Assembly: GCF_002950945.1 (NCBI RefSeq)
Contig: NZ_CP012673.1
Coordinates: 7,702,501-7,766,500 of the forward strand
DNA length: 64,000 nucleotides
Source: Sorangium cellulosum
GTDB taxonomy: Bacteria > Myxococcota_A > Polyangia > Polyangiales > Polyangiaceae
Direction: 5' to 3'
Under the pieces are notes generated by a model. It saw only the letters and a program-made list of their open reading frames with translations, was not told where the DNA came from and searched no databases. Position numbers and translations under genes: made by a program. Below, in pieces: positions 22,301-31,553 of this stretch (position 1 is the first letter of the stretch; each line of letters begins with the position of its first letter).

Positions 22301-24276
22301 GGACGGCCGCGGACTTCGCGTTCCCCGCCGACCTCGACGTGTGGCTCACGTACGACAGCGAGAAGGCCACGCTGAGGGCGCACGTCGCGCGGGGCGCGGA
22401 CGAGATCGCGACGGTCAACGCCGATGTGGTCGCCCCGCTGGATCGCCTGCTCTCACCCCCCTCGCCGCGGGCGCTGAAGGGCGCGCGCCCGCCCCCGGCG
22501 TGGACGGGCGCCTTCCGCGCGACGCTGCGGCGGGTTCCGCTCGGCGAGATCCCGCTGCTCGGCGACAGCGGTATCGGCGGGTACGTGAGCGGCGAGGTCG
22601 CGATGCGCGACCTCAACGTCGCGCCGAAGCTCACCGCGCGCCTGACGCTGCCGGGCCTCTCGATCGGCGACGGCGTCGTGTTCGAGCGCGGCGCGCTCTC
22701 GCTGCGGGTCGACCCCTCGACCGAGCCCGGGCGCGGGGACCTCCACGTCTCCGAGCTCGTGCTCGAGGGCAAGGAGGGCGGCGCGCTCCGGGCGAGCGCC
22801 CGCGCCAGCGTGCGCTTCCGCGACGGGATCCTCCCGGTGCCCGACGGCGAGCGCGCGGAGCTCACCGCCTCCGCGGAGCGCTTCCGGCTGGCGGCGCTGC
22901 ACCCCCTGGTCAGCCAGCTGCTCAGCAAGATCGACGGCCTGCTCGACGGCGACGTCCACGTCGATCTCGGCTCCGGCCCCGCCGGCGGCAGCCTGCGCGC
23001 CCAGCTCGAGGTCCGCGATGGCGTCGTGCACATCCCGGAGTTCGGGCAGGAGCTGCGCGACGTCGCCGCCCGCATCACCGCCGAGGACGGCGTCGTCAGG
23101 ATCGAGGGCGTCCGCGCCGCGGGCATGACCGGCCTCGCGCAAGGCTGGGCCCTGTTCCGGCTCGACGGGCTCGAGCTGCGCGACGGCGCCGGTGCGCTCA
23201 CCATCGCCGAGGATCAGGCGCTGCCGCTCACGCTCGAGGGCGTGCCGCTCGGGACGGCCTCGGGCGCGCTGACGTTCATCGCGCAGAAGAAGCCGGGGGA
23301 GCTCGAGGTGCACGCGACGGTCCCGACGCTCCGCCTCTCGTTGCCGGCGACGAGCGGCCGCGACGTGCAGCCGCTCGGCGACAACCCCGACATCTCCCTC
23401 TCCCACCCGCTCGGGCCGGAGAAGCAGCGGCGCGCCCGGGACGCGCTCCGCTACGCGATGACGTTCGACGTGGACAACGCGATCGTCACCGGCGCGGGGA
23501 TCCGGCTGCTCCTGTCGAGCGCCGAGGACGCGCCGCCGCGGGTGGTGATCGGCGAGGACGTGCGCGTGTCGGGCGGCATCGTGCTCGCGCACGGCGAGCT
23601 CGAGATCTTCGGCAAGGCGTTCGAGATCGAGCGCGGGCGCGTGCGCCTGCGCGAGGAGGAGACCTCGAACCCTCACCTGAACGTCACCGCGCGCTGGGAC
23701 GCCCCCGACGGCACGCGCATCTACGCCGACTACATCGGCAACCTCCGGCCGATCACGGACAAGAAGCTGCGCTTCCGCTCGAGCCCCCCGAGCTCGCAGC
23801 AGGACATCCTGGCGCGGCTCCTGTTCGGCGCCGACTTCTCCGACGGCGCGCAGCCGGCGGGAGCCCAGACGTCGGCGCTGCAGGCCGCGGGCGGCGTCGC
23901 CGCGTCGGTCGGCAGCGAGCTCGCGGCCGCGCAGTTCAACGCGCTGCTCAGCGGCATCGCCCCGCTGCGCGGGCTGTCCACGCGGTTCGGCACGACCTCG
24001 GACGGCACGCTGCGCACGAGCCTCGTCTACCGCTTGAACGACGACCTGACGGCGCAGGCCACCTTCCAGGAGAGCACGGCGCCGAGCGCGGCGACGGGCA
24101 CGAGCGGCGCGACCGGGCTGCCCCCCGGCGGGGCGGCCGGCGACAGCGGCACACGGACCGAGATCACCATCGACTGGCGCTTCGACAGGCACTGGACACT
24201 GCGGGGCACCCTGGGGCTCGACGAGCGCGACACGACCTCGGGCGTGATCGACCTGCTCTGGCAGTACCGGTACTGA
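19309..24276 (+). CDS. tamB: TamB-like (AsmA/DUF490) inner-membrane protein, giant
   Basis: 1655 residues from GTG 19309 (ATG 19372 is an alternative that removes a Pro-rich lead). One N-terminal membrane helix (AAAALGLAAVFAGATAAGVAL) is followed by a very long region of alternating hydrophobic strands, the TamB/AsmA-like lipid-transfer groove. The C-terminal TamB domain is clear: RVRLREEETSNPHLNVTARW, SSPPSSQQDILARLLFGADF, LAAAQFNALL and a final DLLWQYRY strand. TamB-type proteins span the periplasm and move phospholipids or assist outer-membrane protein assembly. A three-fold 7-residue repeat AAAPVKT (about 20428-20502) sits in a linker near residue 380. No tamA/BamA gene is next to it. Confidence 0.9.
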   Translation: MTPAPAPEPRRSPPPPRAPGRMRRAVSAAAAALGLAAVFAGATAAGVALHLDTPVVRRVARDATNRLLGSLFHGRIVADEIDALGLDGVRIRAAVALDPGGKQVIRASGVEARADVLAMLGGALFGVGPLRVEVPYIRVEQAEVLVEQSAAGGVTLGDTFTPLPPSRPPPAAPREPPREVVVALSRIEIGRGWVHGQLAPPRALDADVSRLVGSVHVGPQGVAVDVEQTGLVDRAFLPATTAGTANYHLRAGDTVRMWSAFAGRLADVEVTARAVLDEDHLEAHASVPRVTPEQLRSLVPDHPLTEPIAVRVAADGDLPRLDVRASIAADPPGPAGGTVAVAGRLDVTGPVRLDADVDARDVDLRLLGVHLPAAAAPVKTAAAPVKTAAAPVKTAAAPGGAPAAAAPVISAEGQVRVELGDELRLAVEARTSPTELLGEQVPAADVHLVLDRGELHARAHLHEPGAPIDAAISLLPRGEGIRFAATADIPAIAAAPRLAGAVDGAGRVRVEGTLRGETLDARVEGAFAGLRAGPDLGLASARITGRVSGPLDALALNASLSGEEALAGGRTFDEVTAQISGPLAAPSLRAALTDGDGALSASARLSAATGALREVELRMKHEGAEVTGKIAAISPSAGGVAVEGIELVSSELGALKGRLSVRGDDVTGRLEGKSIDLGRVARVLGIPLRVRGIADVDVALAHHPRTGRSGHVQLDLKGGEVEFLSGVSARLTATIDSDQVKADGLVSITAEPPRTPGAPAEPWALPRCAGPIASVRLSGAEGTLRGPLLRPATWAGLVGTAEVAADDWDLRCLAQLMPIGRFVSEVHGKLTTRFRISRAPGEPFPSLHDVLVRTQDLALAGPHPLGAERPAWESRSIDAQLKGALDGATGKATAALTLYDGGLLGDASGSIDLDLAALTGPSAGRWASLLGSPIAANVAIPRRPFSAFATLPSFVRDVLPPLGGELRVDAYASGTVARPRLLARTLWSGFTYAPGDARTAADFAFPADLDVWLTYDSEKATLRAHVARGADEIATVNADVVAPLDRLLSPPSPRALKGARPPPAWTGAFRATLRRVPLGEIPLLGDSGIGGYVSGEVAMRDLNVAPKLTARLTLPGLSIGDGVVFERGALSLRVDPSTEPGRGDLHVSELVLEGKEGGALRASARASVRFRDGILPVPDGERAELTASAERFRLAALHPLVSQLLSKIDGLLDGDVHVDLGSGPAGGSLRAQLEVRDGVVHIPEFGQELRDVAARITAEDGVVRIEGVRAAGMTGLAQGWALFRLDGLELRDGAGALTIAEDQALPLTLEGVPLGTASGALTFIAQKKPGELEVHATVPTLRLSLPATSGRDVQPLGDNPDISLSHPLGPEKQRRARDALRYAMTFDVDNAIVTGAGIRLLLSSAEDAPPRVVIGEDVRVSGGIVLAHGELEIFGKAFEIERGRVRLREEETSNPHLNVTARWDAPDGTRIYADYIGNLRPITDKKLRFRSSPPSSQQDILARLLFGADFSDGAQPAGAQTSALQAAGGVAASVGSELAAAQFNALLSGIAPLRGLSTRFGTTSDGTLRTSLVYRLNDDLTAQATFQESTAPSAATGTSGATGLPPGGAAGDSGTRTEITIDWRFDRHWTLRGTLGLDERDTTSGVIDLLWQYRY

Positions 24277-24295
24277 GCGGCGGGCGCGGTGGCAC

Positions 24296-24545
24296 GCGCC
24301 GGCGGGGGGCTGTGCGCGGCGGCGCGCGGGTGGGCGCTCGCCATCCGCCGAGGCTGGGGCGAGGGAACTTGCGCATGGGAACACCGCCCGGCATGTCTCC
24401 CTTCGGGCCTCGCCAGCGGAGACGTTTCGATGCGCGCCCCACAGGGCGCGCCTGGGACGCGGAGCCCGCTGGGACCTTATGGCACCTCGGTCGGTGCTCG
24501 ATCGCGCCCACCCGCGCGCCGCCGCGCACAGCCCCCCGCCGGCGC
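24296..24545 (+). mobile_element. MITE-like 250-bp unit, copy A
   Basis: Ends are perfect 41-bp inverted repeats: 24296-24336 (begins gcgccggcggggggctgtgc) and 24505-24545. The internal 168 bp carry no convincing gene. Its inverted copy is at 25075-25324. Short in-frame translations are conserved between the copies only because the DNA is. Confidence 0.85.
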
Positions 24546-24713
24546 TCACCTCGTCTTTTGCAGGAGGGGGGCCGCGGTGCGCCTCGCTCCAGAGGGCAGC
24601 CTGCCAGCGTCAGCACCGCCCGATGGGCCTGCCAGCACCTCTCCGCGCCCTCCCAGCGCCTCCCGGCGACTCCCCAGCAGCTCCGGGATGCCTGCCAGCA
24701 CCCGCTGGTAGGG

Positions 24714-24911
24714 CTCCTCGGACCTGCTGGTACAGCTCCTCGGACCTGCTGGTACGACTCCTCGGACCTGCTGGTACGACTCCTCGGACCTGCTGGTACG
24801 ACTCCTCGGACTTGCTGGTGCGGCTCCTCGGACTTGCTGGTGCGGCTCCTCGGACCTGCTGGTACGGCTCCTCGGACCTGCTGGTACGGCTCCTCGGACT
24901 TGCTGGCGCGA
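24714..24911. repeat. nine 22-bp tandem repeats
   Basis: Nine contiguous copies of ctcctcggacctgctggtac plus two variable bases. Substitutions (c/t at base 11-12, a/g at base 19, last two bases ag, ga or gg) are shared in blocks: copies 2-4 alike, 5-6 alike, 7-8 alike. That pattern indicates stepwise tandem duplication. All copies keep length 22. The period is not a multiple of three, so ordinary coding is unlikely. The 22-bp spacing (about two helical turns) resembles iteron-like binding arrays. Confidence 0.92.
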
Positions 24912-25074
24912 TTTGTACGAGCGGAGGCCTGGTCACACTTCGGACCGGGAGCCGCGGTGACACTTCCTTGAGCCACGGCCCCATGCTCAGGGAGGACTGG
25001 AAGCAGGGGCCGGATCCGTGTTGACGCGGCACGCTCGCCACCTCCCACGCTTCGCCGAGCAGAAGACGACGTGA

Positions 25075-25324
25075 GCGCCGGCGGGGGGCTGTGCGCGGCG
25101 GCGCGCGGGTGGGCGCGATCCAGCACCGACCGAGGTGCCATAAGGTCCCAGCGGGCTCCACGTCTCAGGCGCGCCTTGTGTGGCGCGCATCGAGACGTCT
25201 CAGCTGGCAAGGCCCGAAGGGAGACATGCCGGGCGGTGTTCCCATGCGCAAGCTCCCCCGTCCCCGTCTCGGCGGATGGCGAGCGCCCACCCGCGCGCCG
25301 CCGCGCACAGCCCCCCGCCGGCGC
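25075..25324 (-). mobile_element. MITE-like 250-bp unit, copy B (inverted)
   Basis: Reverse-complement copy of 24296-24545, same length, with identical 41-bp terminal inverted repeats (25075-25115 and 25284-25324) and about a dozen internal substitutions. It ends 30 bases before the stop codon of the minus-strand gene at 25355. Confidence 0.85.
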
Positions 25325-25354
25325 GTGCCGCCCGGAAGCCGCGCCGCCTCCGAT

Positions 25355-25858
25355 CTAGCGCGCCGCCGCCCCCCGCGCCGGCACCCGGATCTCGCGCCCG
25401 CCGACGCGGAGCGTGGGCGGCTCGGCCTCGACGAGCAGCGGCGCGAGCTGCACCTGCGCGTGCCGCGAGAAGCGCGCCCAGAGCGCGCCGCCCCGGGCGC
25501 GCGCGTACATGACGCCGTCGTCGCCGAGCGCGAGCGTCGCCGGATCGAGCGGCTCCTCGGTGCCGTCGAACAGGAGCAGCGTCACCGCGCCGCCCTCGTC
25601 GATCCGGAGCGCGTCGACGAAGAGCGGCGCGTCGTCGACCTGGAAGTAGCACCAGTCGTACCCGTTCGTGAGGATCGGCCGGCCGTCGTCCGGGTGCCGC
25701 GCGATCCACGACCTCAGGCCGCGCTCCAGCGCCGGATGATCGACGCGGGCGCCGTCGTGCCAGAAGCGGCCCTCGCGATCGAGGCGGATCGAGCTCTCGC
25801 GGGACGTCCCGGGGGGCGGCGCGAACCGGAAGAAATCAGGGTGGTCGCCGGGCTTCAT
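25355..25858 (-). CDS. uncharacterised protein, DUF1285-like
   Basis: 167-residue soluble protein. The pattern SSIRLDREGRFWHDGARVDH, then PALERGLRSWIARHPDDGRP, YDWCYFQVDDAPLFVDALRI resembles the DUF1285 layout (polar strand with D.eGrw.h.G, helix, then V.DAP). The match is from memory and moderate. The C-terminus is a strand-rich tail (GVMYARARGGALWARFSRHA). No catalytic motif. It is divergent from the methyltransferase with only 38 bases between starts, which share a palindrome. Function unknown. Confidence 0.82.
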   Translation of the reverse strand: MKPGDHPDFFRFAPPPGTSRESSIRLDREGRFWHDGARVDHPALERGLRSWIARHPDDGRPILTNGYDWCYFQVDDAPLFVDALRIDEGGAVTLLLFDGTEEPLDPATLALGDDGVMYARARGGALWARFSRHAQVQLAPLLVEAEPPTLRVGGREIRVPARGAAAR

Positions 25859-25874
25859 GGGTCACCTCGGGCTT

Positions 25875-25894
25875 GCCTGCATAGTATAGCAGGC
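25875..25894. promoter_or_regulatory. palindrome in a 38-bp divergent intergenic region
   Basis: gcctgc-atagtata-gcaggc, a perfect 6-8-6 inverted repeat, lies between the starts at 25858 (-) and 25897 (+). The centre contains tatact on the minus strand, a good -10 hexamer, and tagtat on the plus strand. A regulator bound here could control both genes. No regulator gene is adjacent. Confidence 0.5.
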
Positions 25895-25896
25895 CC

Positions 25897-26655
25897 ATGG
25901 AAGCCCGGACGGCGGAGGACAAGGCGGACGAGCACCTGCGCGCGACGCGGGCGTACTACGACGAGTTCTCGGCGCGCTACGAGGCCCACCGCGGCGGGCG
26001 GGACCGCGGGGGCTACCACGACCTCGTCGACGCCCTCGAGATCGACTTCGTCCGGCGCTTCGGCGAGGGCCGCGACGTGCTCGAGGTCGGCTGCGGCACG
26101 GGGCTCCTGCTCGCGCGGATCGCCGCGTTCGCGCGCTCGGCGCGCGGCGTCGACCTCTCGCCCGGCATGCTCGAGCGCGCCCGCGCGCGCGGGCTCGACG
26201 CCGTCGAGGGGAGCGCGACCGCGCTGCCGTTCGCCGACGAGAGCTTCGACGTCGCCTGCTCCTTCAAGGTGCTCGCGCACGTGCAGGACGTGCGCGCGGC
26301 GCTCGCCGAGATGGCGCGCGTGGTGCGGCCCGGGGGCCACGTGATCGCCGAGTTCTACAACCCCTACAGCCTGCGGGGGCTCGTGAAGAAGCTCGGCCCG
26401 GCGGGCGCCATCAGCGACCGGACCCGGGAGAGCGCCGTCTTCACGCGCTTCGACGCGCCGCGCGCCGCCGCCGCCCTGATGCCGGGGAACGTGCACCTCG
26501 TCGCCTCGCGGGGCGTGCGCATCGTGACCCCCTTCGCGGCCGCGATGCGCGTGCCGGGGCTCGGGCGGCTGCTCCACCGGGCGGAGTGGGCGCTCTGCGA
26601 CTCGCCGCTCGCCGCGCTCGGCGGGTTCTGGATCGCCGCCGCGCGCAAGGCGTGA
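25897..26655 (+). CDS. class I SAM-dependent methyltransferase
   Basis: 252-residue methyltransferase with a Rossmann fold. Motif I is VLEVGCGTGLLLARI (about residues 61-75), then the acidic post-I ARGVDLSPGML, motif II/III region GSATALPFADESFDVACSFK and AEMARVVRPGGHVIAEFYNP (motif post-III). This fits the methyltransf_11/UbiE-like group acting on small molecules. Before the core, YYDEFSARYEAHRGGRD is the usual cap. Substrate unknown. It shares a palindromic promoter region with the divergent gene. Confidence 0.9.
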   Translation: MEARTAEDKADEHLRATRAYYDEFSARYEAHRGGRDRGGYHDLVDALEIDFVRRFGEGRDVLEVGCGTGLLLARIAAFARSARGVDLSPGMLERARARGLDAVEGSATALPFADESFDVACSFKVLAHVQDVRAALAEMARVVRPGGHVIAEFYNPYSLRGLVKKLGPAGAISDRTRESAVFTRFDAPRAAAALMPGNVHLVASRGVRIVTPFAAAMRVPGLGRLLHRAEWALCDSPLAALGGFWIAAARKA

Positions 26656-26673
26656 GCCGCGCGGGGCGGCCGC

Positions 26674-27762
26674 TCAGAAGCGCCCGAGCAGCCCCGCGGA
26701 GAGGCCGCCAGGGAGCAGCGAGATCGTCGGCGCGGCCGTGAAGCTCGGCGGGGGCGGCGGCACGGGGCGGGCGCGGAACGACACCCGCTCCGGCACGAAC
26801 GTGATCTGCGCGTGGGCGATCCCGGCCGCGACGAGCGTCGCGAACGCCCCGAACGCGACGCGGTTCACGGCGGCCGCGGTCTTGATCCGGCTGTTCAGCG
26901 CGTCGATGTCGACGGTCTGCCCCGCCGCACCGCCGACCGCTGCCGCGCCGCCGGGCGTGACGTCGACGTTCTCGTAGCTGGAGAGCGCCAGCGCGGAGAC
27001 GATCGAGGTCCCGCCGGCGACGGCCTGGCTCACCAGGAAGAACCAGCCGAGCCCCTCGTCGCCGTTCTGGAACTGCCCCACCCCGAACGGGAGCATCCCG
27101 ATCCAGCGGGAGTTCCGCTCCACGACCCGCTCGCTCCCGGCGAGGCGCTGGATCTCGGCGATCCAGCGGCGCTCCTCCTCCCGGCGCTGCGCCATCCGGA
27201 GCCGCGCCTCCCGCTGCGCCTCGGCCCGCTGCCGGGTGACCTCCTCGATCCGCGCCCGGATGCGCGCCCGGGCCGCGGTGAACCGGTCGATGACCTCGGG
27301 CGGGAACACCGCCAGGTTCGGCGCGTACGACGGGTTGTCGAGCAGGATCTTCTCGATGTACGCGTCGGCCTCGGCGCTGCGCCGCAGCGCCACGAGCGCC
27401 GCGGCGGCGAGGCCGCGCGCCCGCTCGATCAGATCGGGATCGGTGATCCGGCACGGCTTGCCGCCCTCCGCGTCGGTCGCGCCGCGCTCGCAGGGCGCGT
27501 TCGCGGGGTCGAGCATCGCCGCGAAGCGGCTCACGGCCTCCTCGTAGTGGCCGGCGTCGAAGCGCGTCTTCGCGAGCTCGAACTGCTGCGCCTCGTCGGC
27601 GCGCGCCGCGCCCGCGAAGCTCAGCGCGAGGGCGCCCGCAGCGGCCGCCGCGAGCCGCCGCAGCGCCGGCAGGGCGCGGCGGCCCCCGACCGACGGGAAG
27701 CGAGCGCCGGGAGAGCTCCCGCCTGGAGTTCGCGCAGCCATGCGGAGGGGGTTCGCCGTCAT
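26674..27762 (-). CDS. secreted/membrane tetratricopeptide-like protein
   Basis: 362 residues from ATG 27762 (ATG 27741 also possible). The basic N-terminus is followed by a signal helix (LAAAAAGALALSFAGAARAD). A TPR-like helical region comes next (QQFELAKTRFDAGHYEEAVS, Cys pair in APCERGATDAEGGKPCRITD, then YIEKILLDNPSYAPNLAVFP) and a charged coiled segment (RIRARIEEVTRQRAEAQREA). Two C-terminal hydrophobic helices follow GMLPFGVGQFQNGDEGLGWF and AVNRVAFGAFATLVAAGIAH. This architecture is common in Polyangiales and usually sits beside protein kinases. It is the third gene after pyk and the kinase, 107 bases downstream. Confidence 0.8.
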   Translation of the reverse strand: MTANPLRMAARTPGGSSPGARFPSVGGRRALPALRRLAAAAAGALALSFAGAARADEAQQFELAKTRFDAGHYEEAVSRFAAMLDPANAPCERGATDAEGGKPCRITDPDLIERARGLAAAALVALRRSAEADAYIEKILLDNPSYAPNLAVFPPEVIDRFTAARARIRARIEEVTRQRAEAQREARLRMAQRREEERRWIAEIQRLAGSERVVERNSRWIGMLPFGVGQFQNGDEGLGWFFLVSQAVAGGTSIVSALALSSYENVDVTPGGAAAVGGAAGQTVDIDALNSRIKTAAAVNRVAFGAFATLVAAGIAHAQITFVPERVSFRARPVPPPPPSFTAAPTISLLPGGLSAGLLGRF

Positions 27763-27869
27763 GTAGCGGAGTTTCGGCGGGGATGCTGGGATTTCAGGAG
27801 CCGACGCCGGAATGCCCGCATGTGCTCCGCCGGAGATCCGAGGCGCCGCCTGCCAGGCGTCCGCGGCCG

Positions 27870-29782
27870 TCAGCCCGGCGGCCAGGCGATGGTGTTCGTC
27901 TCGCCGGCCACGATCGTCACGTTGCCGGCGCGCGGATCTGCGTCCGGCGTCGGGGGCGTGAACTGGCAGCGCCCGCTCCAGAACACGTCGTTCAAGGTCA
28001 CGGTCTGCGGCGCGCCCGCGTAGCCGATCAGGCCGATCTGCGGGCATGAGTACTGCGCGTTGGCCGGCGCGCCGCTCAGGACGACCGTGCTCGGCAGGAT
28101 CTCCAGCTTGTAGACGATCCGCTGCGGCCCCGTGACGCCGGGCTTCGGCGCGACGACCGCGACGACGCCCGAGTACGGCTTGCAGCAGCGCGAGTTAGGC
28201 ACGCTGATGTGGACGGTGTGGGCGCCGATCTTGAGCGGCATGACCCGGTTCGCGCCGAACCAGGTGGTCTCCACGCCGTCGAGCACCAGCTTCGCGCCGC
28301 TCGGGACGAGCTGGAAGATGACGTCGCGCACGAGCGGGGTCGCCGAGGCCGAGGCCGAGGGGGGCGGCGCGGCGGGTGTCGGGTGGGGGCGGCCGCGGCC
28401 GCGGGGCGCCGCCACGACGGGCTCGGCGCCGGGGGCGACCGCGGGCAGGTTCGGCGCCGGCAGGAGCGGGGCGATGCCCGCGGGCGCCAGCGGCGCGGGC
28501 GCCGCGGGCGTGTTCTCGGCGGCCGGCGGCGGCGACGGCGGCGGCGCGCTGAGCGCGCGGGCGATCGCGAACGCGGCGACCCCGAGCGCCACCGACCCGA
28601 GCGCGACGGCCAGGGCGCGCCGCGCGAGCTTCCGCCGGCTGCGGCTCGCGTTGAGCTTCGAGAGCCGCTTGAGGATGGAGAGGTCGTCCGGCGCGAGGGC
28701 GAGCGCCCGGTTGTAGTCGGCGGCCGCGCCCGGCACGTCGCCGCGCTTGCGGCCGGCCTCCGCGCGGGCCACGAGGCGCGGGACGAGCCGCGCGACGTGC
28801 CGCTCGGCGTAGCCCGCCGGATCGGCGAAGTAGGCGGCGAGCTCGACGCGCGGCTCGGCGACGCCGAGCTCCGAGAGCTCGGCCCGGATCTGCTCGGCGA
28901 GCGCCCGCGGGCTCGGCGTGCGGGCCGCGACGTCGTGCGCGAGGGCGCCCGCGAGGATCCGGCTCCAGCGCGCGCCCACGGCGGGCCGCTCGCGCTCGGC
29001 CTCGGGGTAGCTCCCCTCGAGCACCTTGCGGAGCACCTGCGCCGGGTTCTTCCCCTCGAACGGCAGGTGCCCGACGAGGCACTCGTAGAAGAGCACCCCG
29101 AGCGCGAACACGTCGGTGCGCGCGTCGACCTCGCCGCCCTCGATCTGCTCGGGCGCCATGTGCGCCGGCGAGCCCAGCACCTGCCCCGTCGAGGTCACGC
29201 CCTGGGCGTCGAGGATCTTCGCGATGCCGAAGTCGGTCAGCTTGATGACGACGCCCTCGCCGTCCCAGCTGGCGACGCGGTCCGACGGCAGCTCGACGAG
29301 CACGTTCTCGGGCTTGACGTCGCGGTGGATGATGCCCGACGCGTGCGCGTGCTCGAGCGCCTCGCAGAGCTCGAGCACCACGGCGGCGCCGATCTCGGCC
29401 GGCATCTCGCGGTGGTCGCTCAGGATCTTGCGCAGCGTGGAGCCGCGGAGCAGCTCGACGACGAGGTAGCGCTCGCCGTCCTGCTCGCTCGAGACGTCGT
29501 AGACCTCGACGATGCCGGGGTGGCGCAGCTTCGCCGCGGCGCGCGCCTCGGCGACGAAGCGCGCGCCGACCTCGGCGTTCTCCCGGAGGTGTTTGTGGAT
29601 GATCTTGACCGCGACCTCACGGCGGAGCCGCGGGTCGCGGGCGCGGTAGACCGTGGCCATGCCGCCATGGCCGAGCTCCTCGATCAGCTCGTACTTGTCG
29701 AGCTTCGGGAGGCCTTCCGCGCCCCGGTGTCTGGAGAGAGAGTCCTGCTCGCCCGTCGAGCCCCTATCGCGGGCGGGCAGGC

Positions 29783-29786
<4 letters not shown>
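27870..29786 (-). CDS. transmembrane Ser/Thr protein kinase with extracytoplasmic PEGA-like domain
   Basis: 638 residues. The kinase domain covers about residues 28-290: ELGHGGMATVYRARD, VAVKII, IIHRDVKPENVLV, LTDFGIAKI, and an activation segment ending SPAHMAPEQ. It is active by motif. One membrane helix (RALAVALGSVALGVAAFAIA, about residue 385) is followed by a Pro/Ala-rich linker and a C-terminal beta domain (VRDVIFQLVPSGAKLVLDGV, GAHTVHISVPNSRCCKPYSG, paired Cys) like PEGA domains. Its ATG overlaps the stop of pyk by four bases, so it is translationally coupled to pyruvate kinase. Confidence 0.93.
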
Positions 29787-31210
<1,424 letters not shown>

Positions 31211-31553
31211 GGGCGGAGCATGCCACGAGCAGGGGTCAGGACTCTACCCTGATTGTGAACGAGCCATGCGTGCTTCACCGGATTCCAACAAAGCCGCGGG
31301 GTGGAGGCTCCCGGCGCGGCGAGTCATCGGCCGCACCTCGCCACCCCGCGCGGCGCGCGTCATCGCGGCAGCCGAACGCGCCCGCGCGCGAGTTGGCCGA
31401 TGCGGCTCCGTGAAGGGCTGCAGATCGCCACAAAACGCCGCGAAAATCGGCGATGTGGGCGAGCGGTGAGGTCGAGGAGGTGACGAGGGTCGAGCGGCGG
31501 GGAGGCGCGGCGGCGCCGCAGCGCGGCATCGCCTCCCCTCGCCTGCTCGTTGA
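31211..31553. other. intergenic region between pnp and pyk, no gene seen
   Basis: 343 bases, no convincing reading frame or RNA gene. It must hold the end of the rpsO-pnp transcript and the promoter of pyk, both read on the minus strand. I could not identify a convincing -35/-10 pair or terminator hairpin. Confidence 0.5.

Larger units (their letters stand above)
24291..25329. mobile_element. composite fold-back element: 271-bp inverted arms around a tandem-repeat core
   Basis: Bases 24291-24561 and 25059-25329 are reverse complements of one another at about 93-95%, both exactly 271 bp. Each arm contains a 250-bp unit whose own ends are perfect 41-bp inverted repeats. The 497-bp core (24562-25058) holds nine 22-bp tandem repeats and no gene. 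No transposase and no clear target-site duplication at the outer ends were found. It looks like a non-autonomous (MITE-like) element inserted twice in opposite orientation, or one large fold-back element. Confidence 0.85.

Noticed and set aside
19510..22383. 957-codon minus-strand frame opposite the TamB-like gene
   Set aside because: Composition of Arg/Gly/Glu shadow frames, no recognisable domains; the plus strand reads as a coherent TamB-like protein.
24714..24911. 22-bp array considered as a CRISPR array
   Set aside because: Copies are head-to-tail with no unique spacers and no cas gene is present.
24164..25210. Frames through the 22-bp repeats and MITE arms, some over 180 codons
   Set aside because: Open in several frames because the repeat lacks stops; no start context, period not divisible by three, conserved only as DNA.
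31275..31529. 84-codon minus-strand frame between pnp and pyk
   Set aside because: Random composition, overlaps the expected promoter/terminator space, no start signal.
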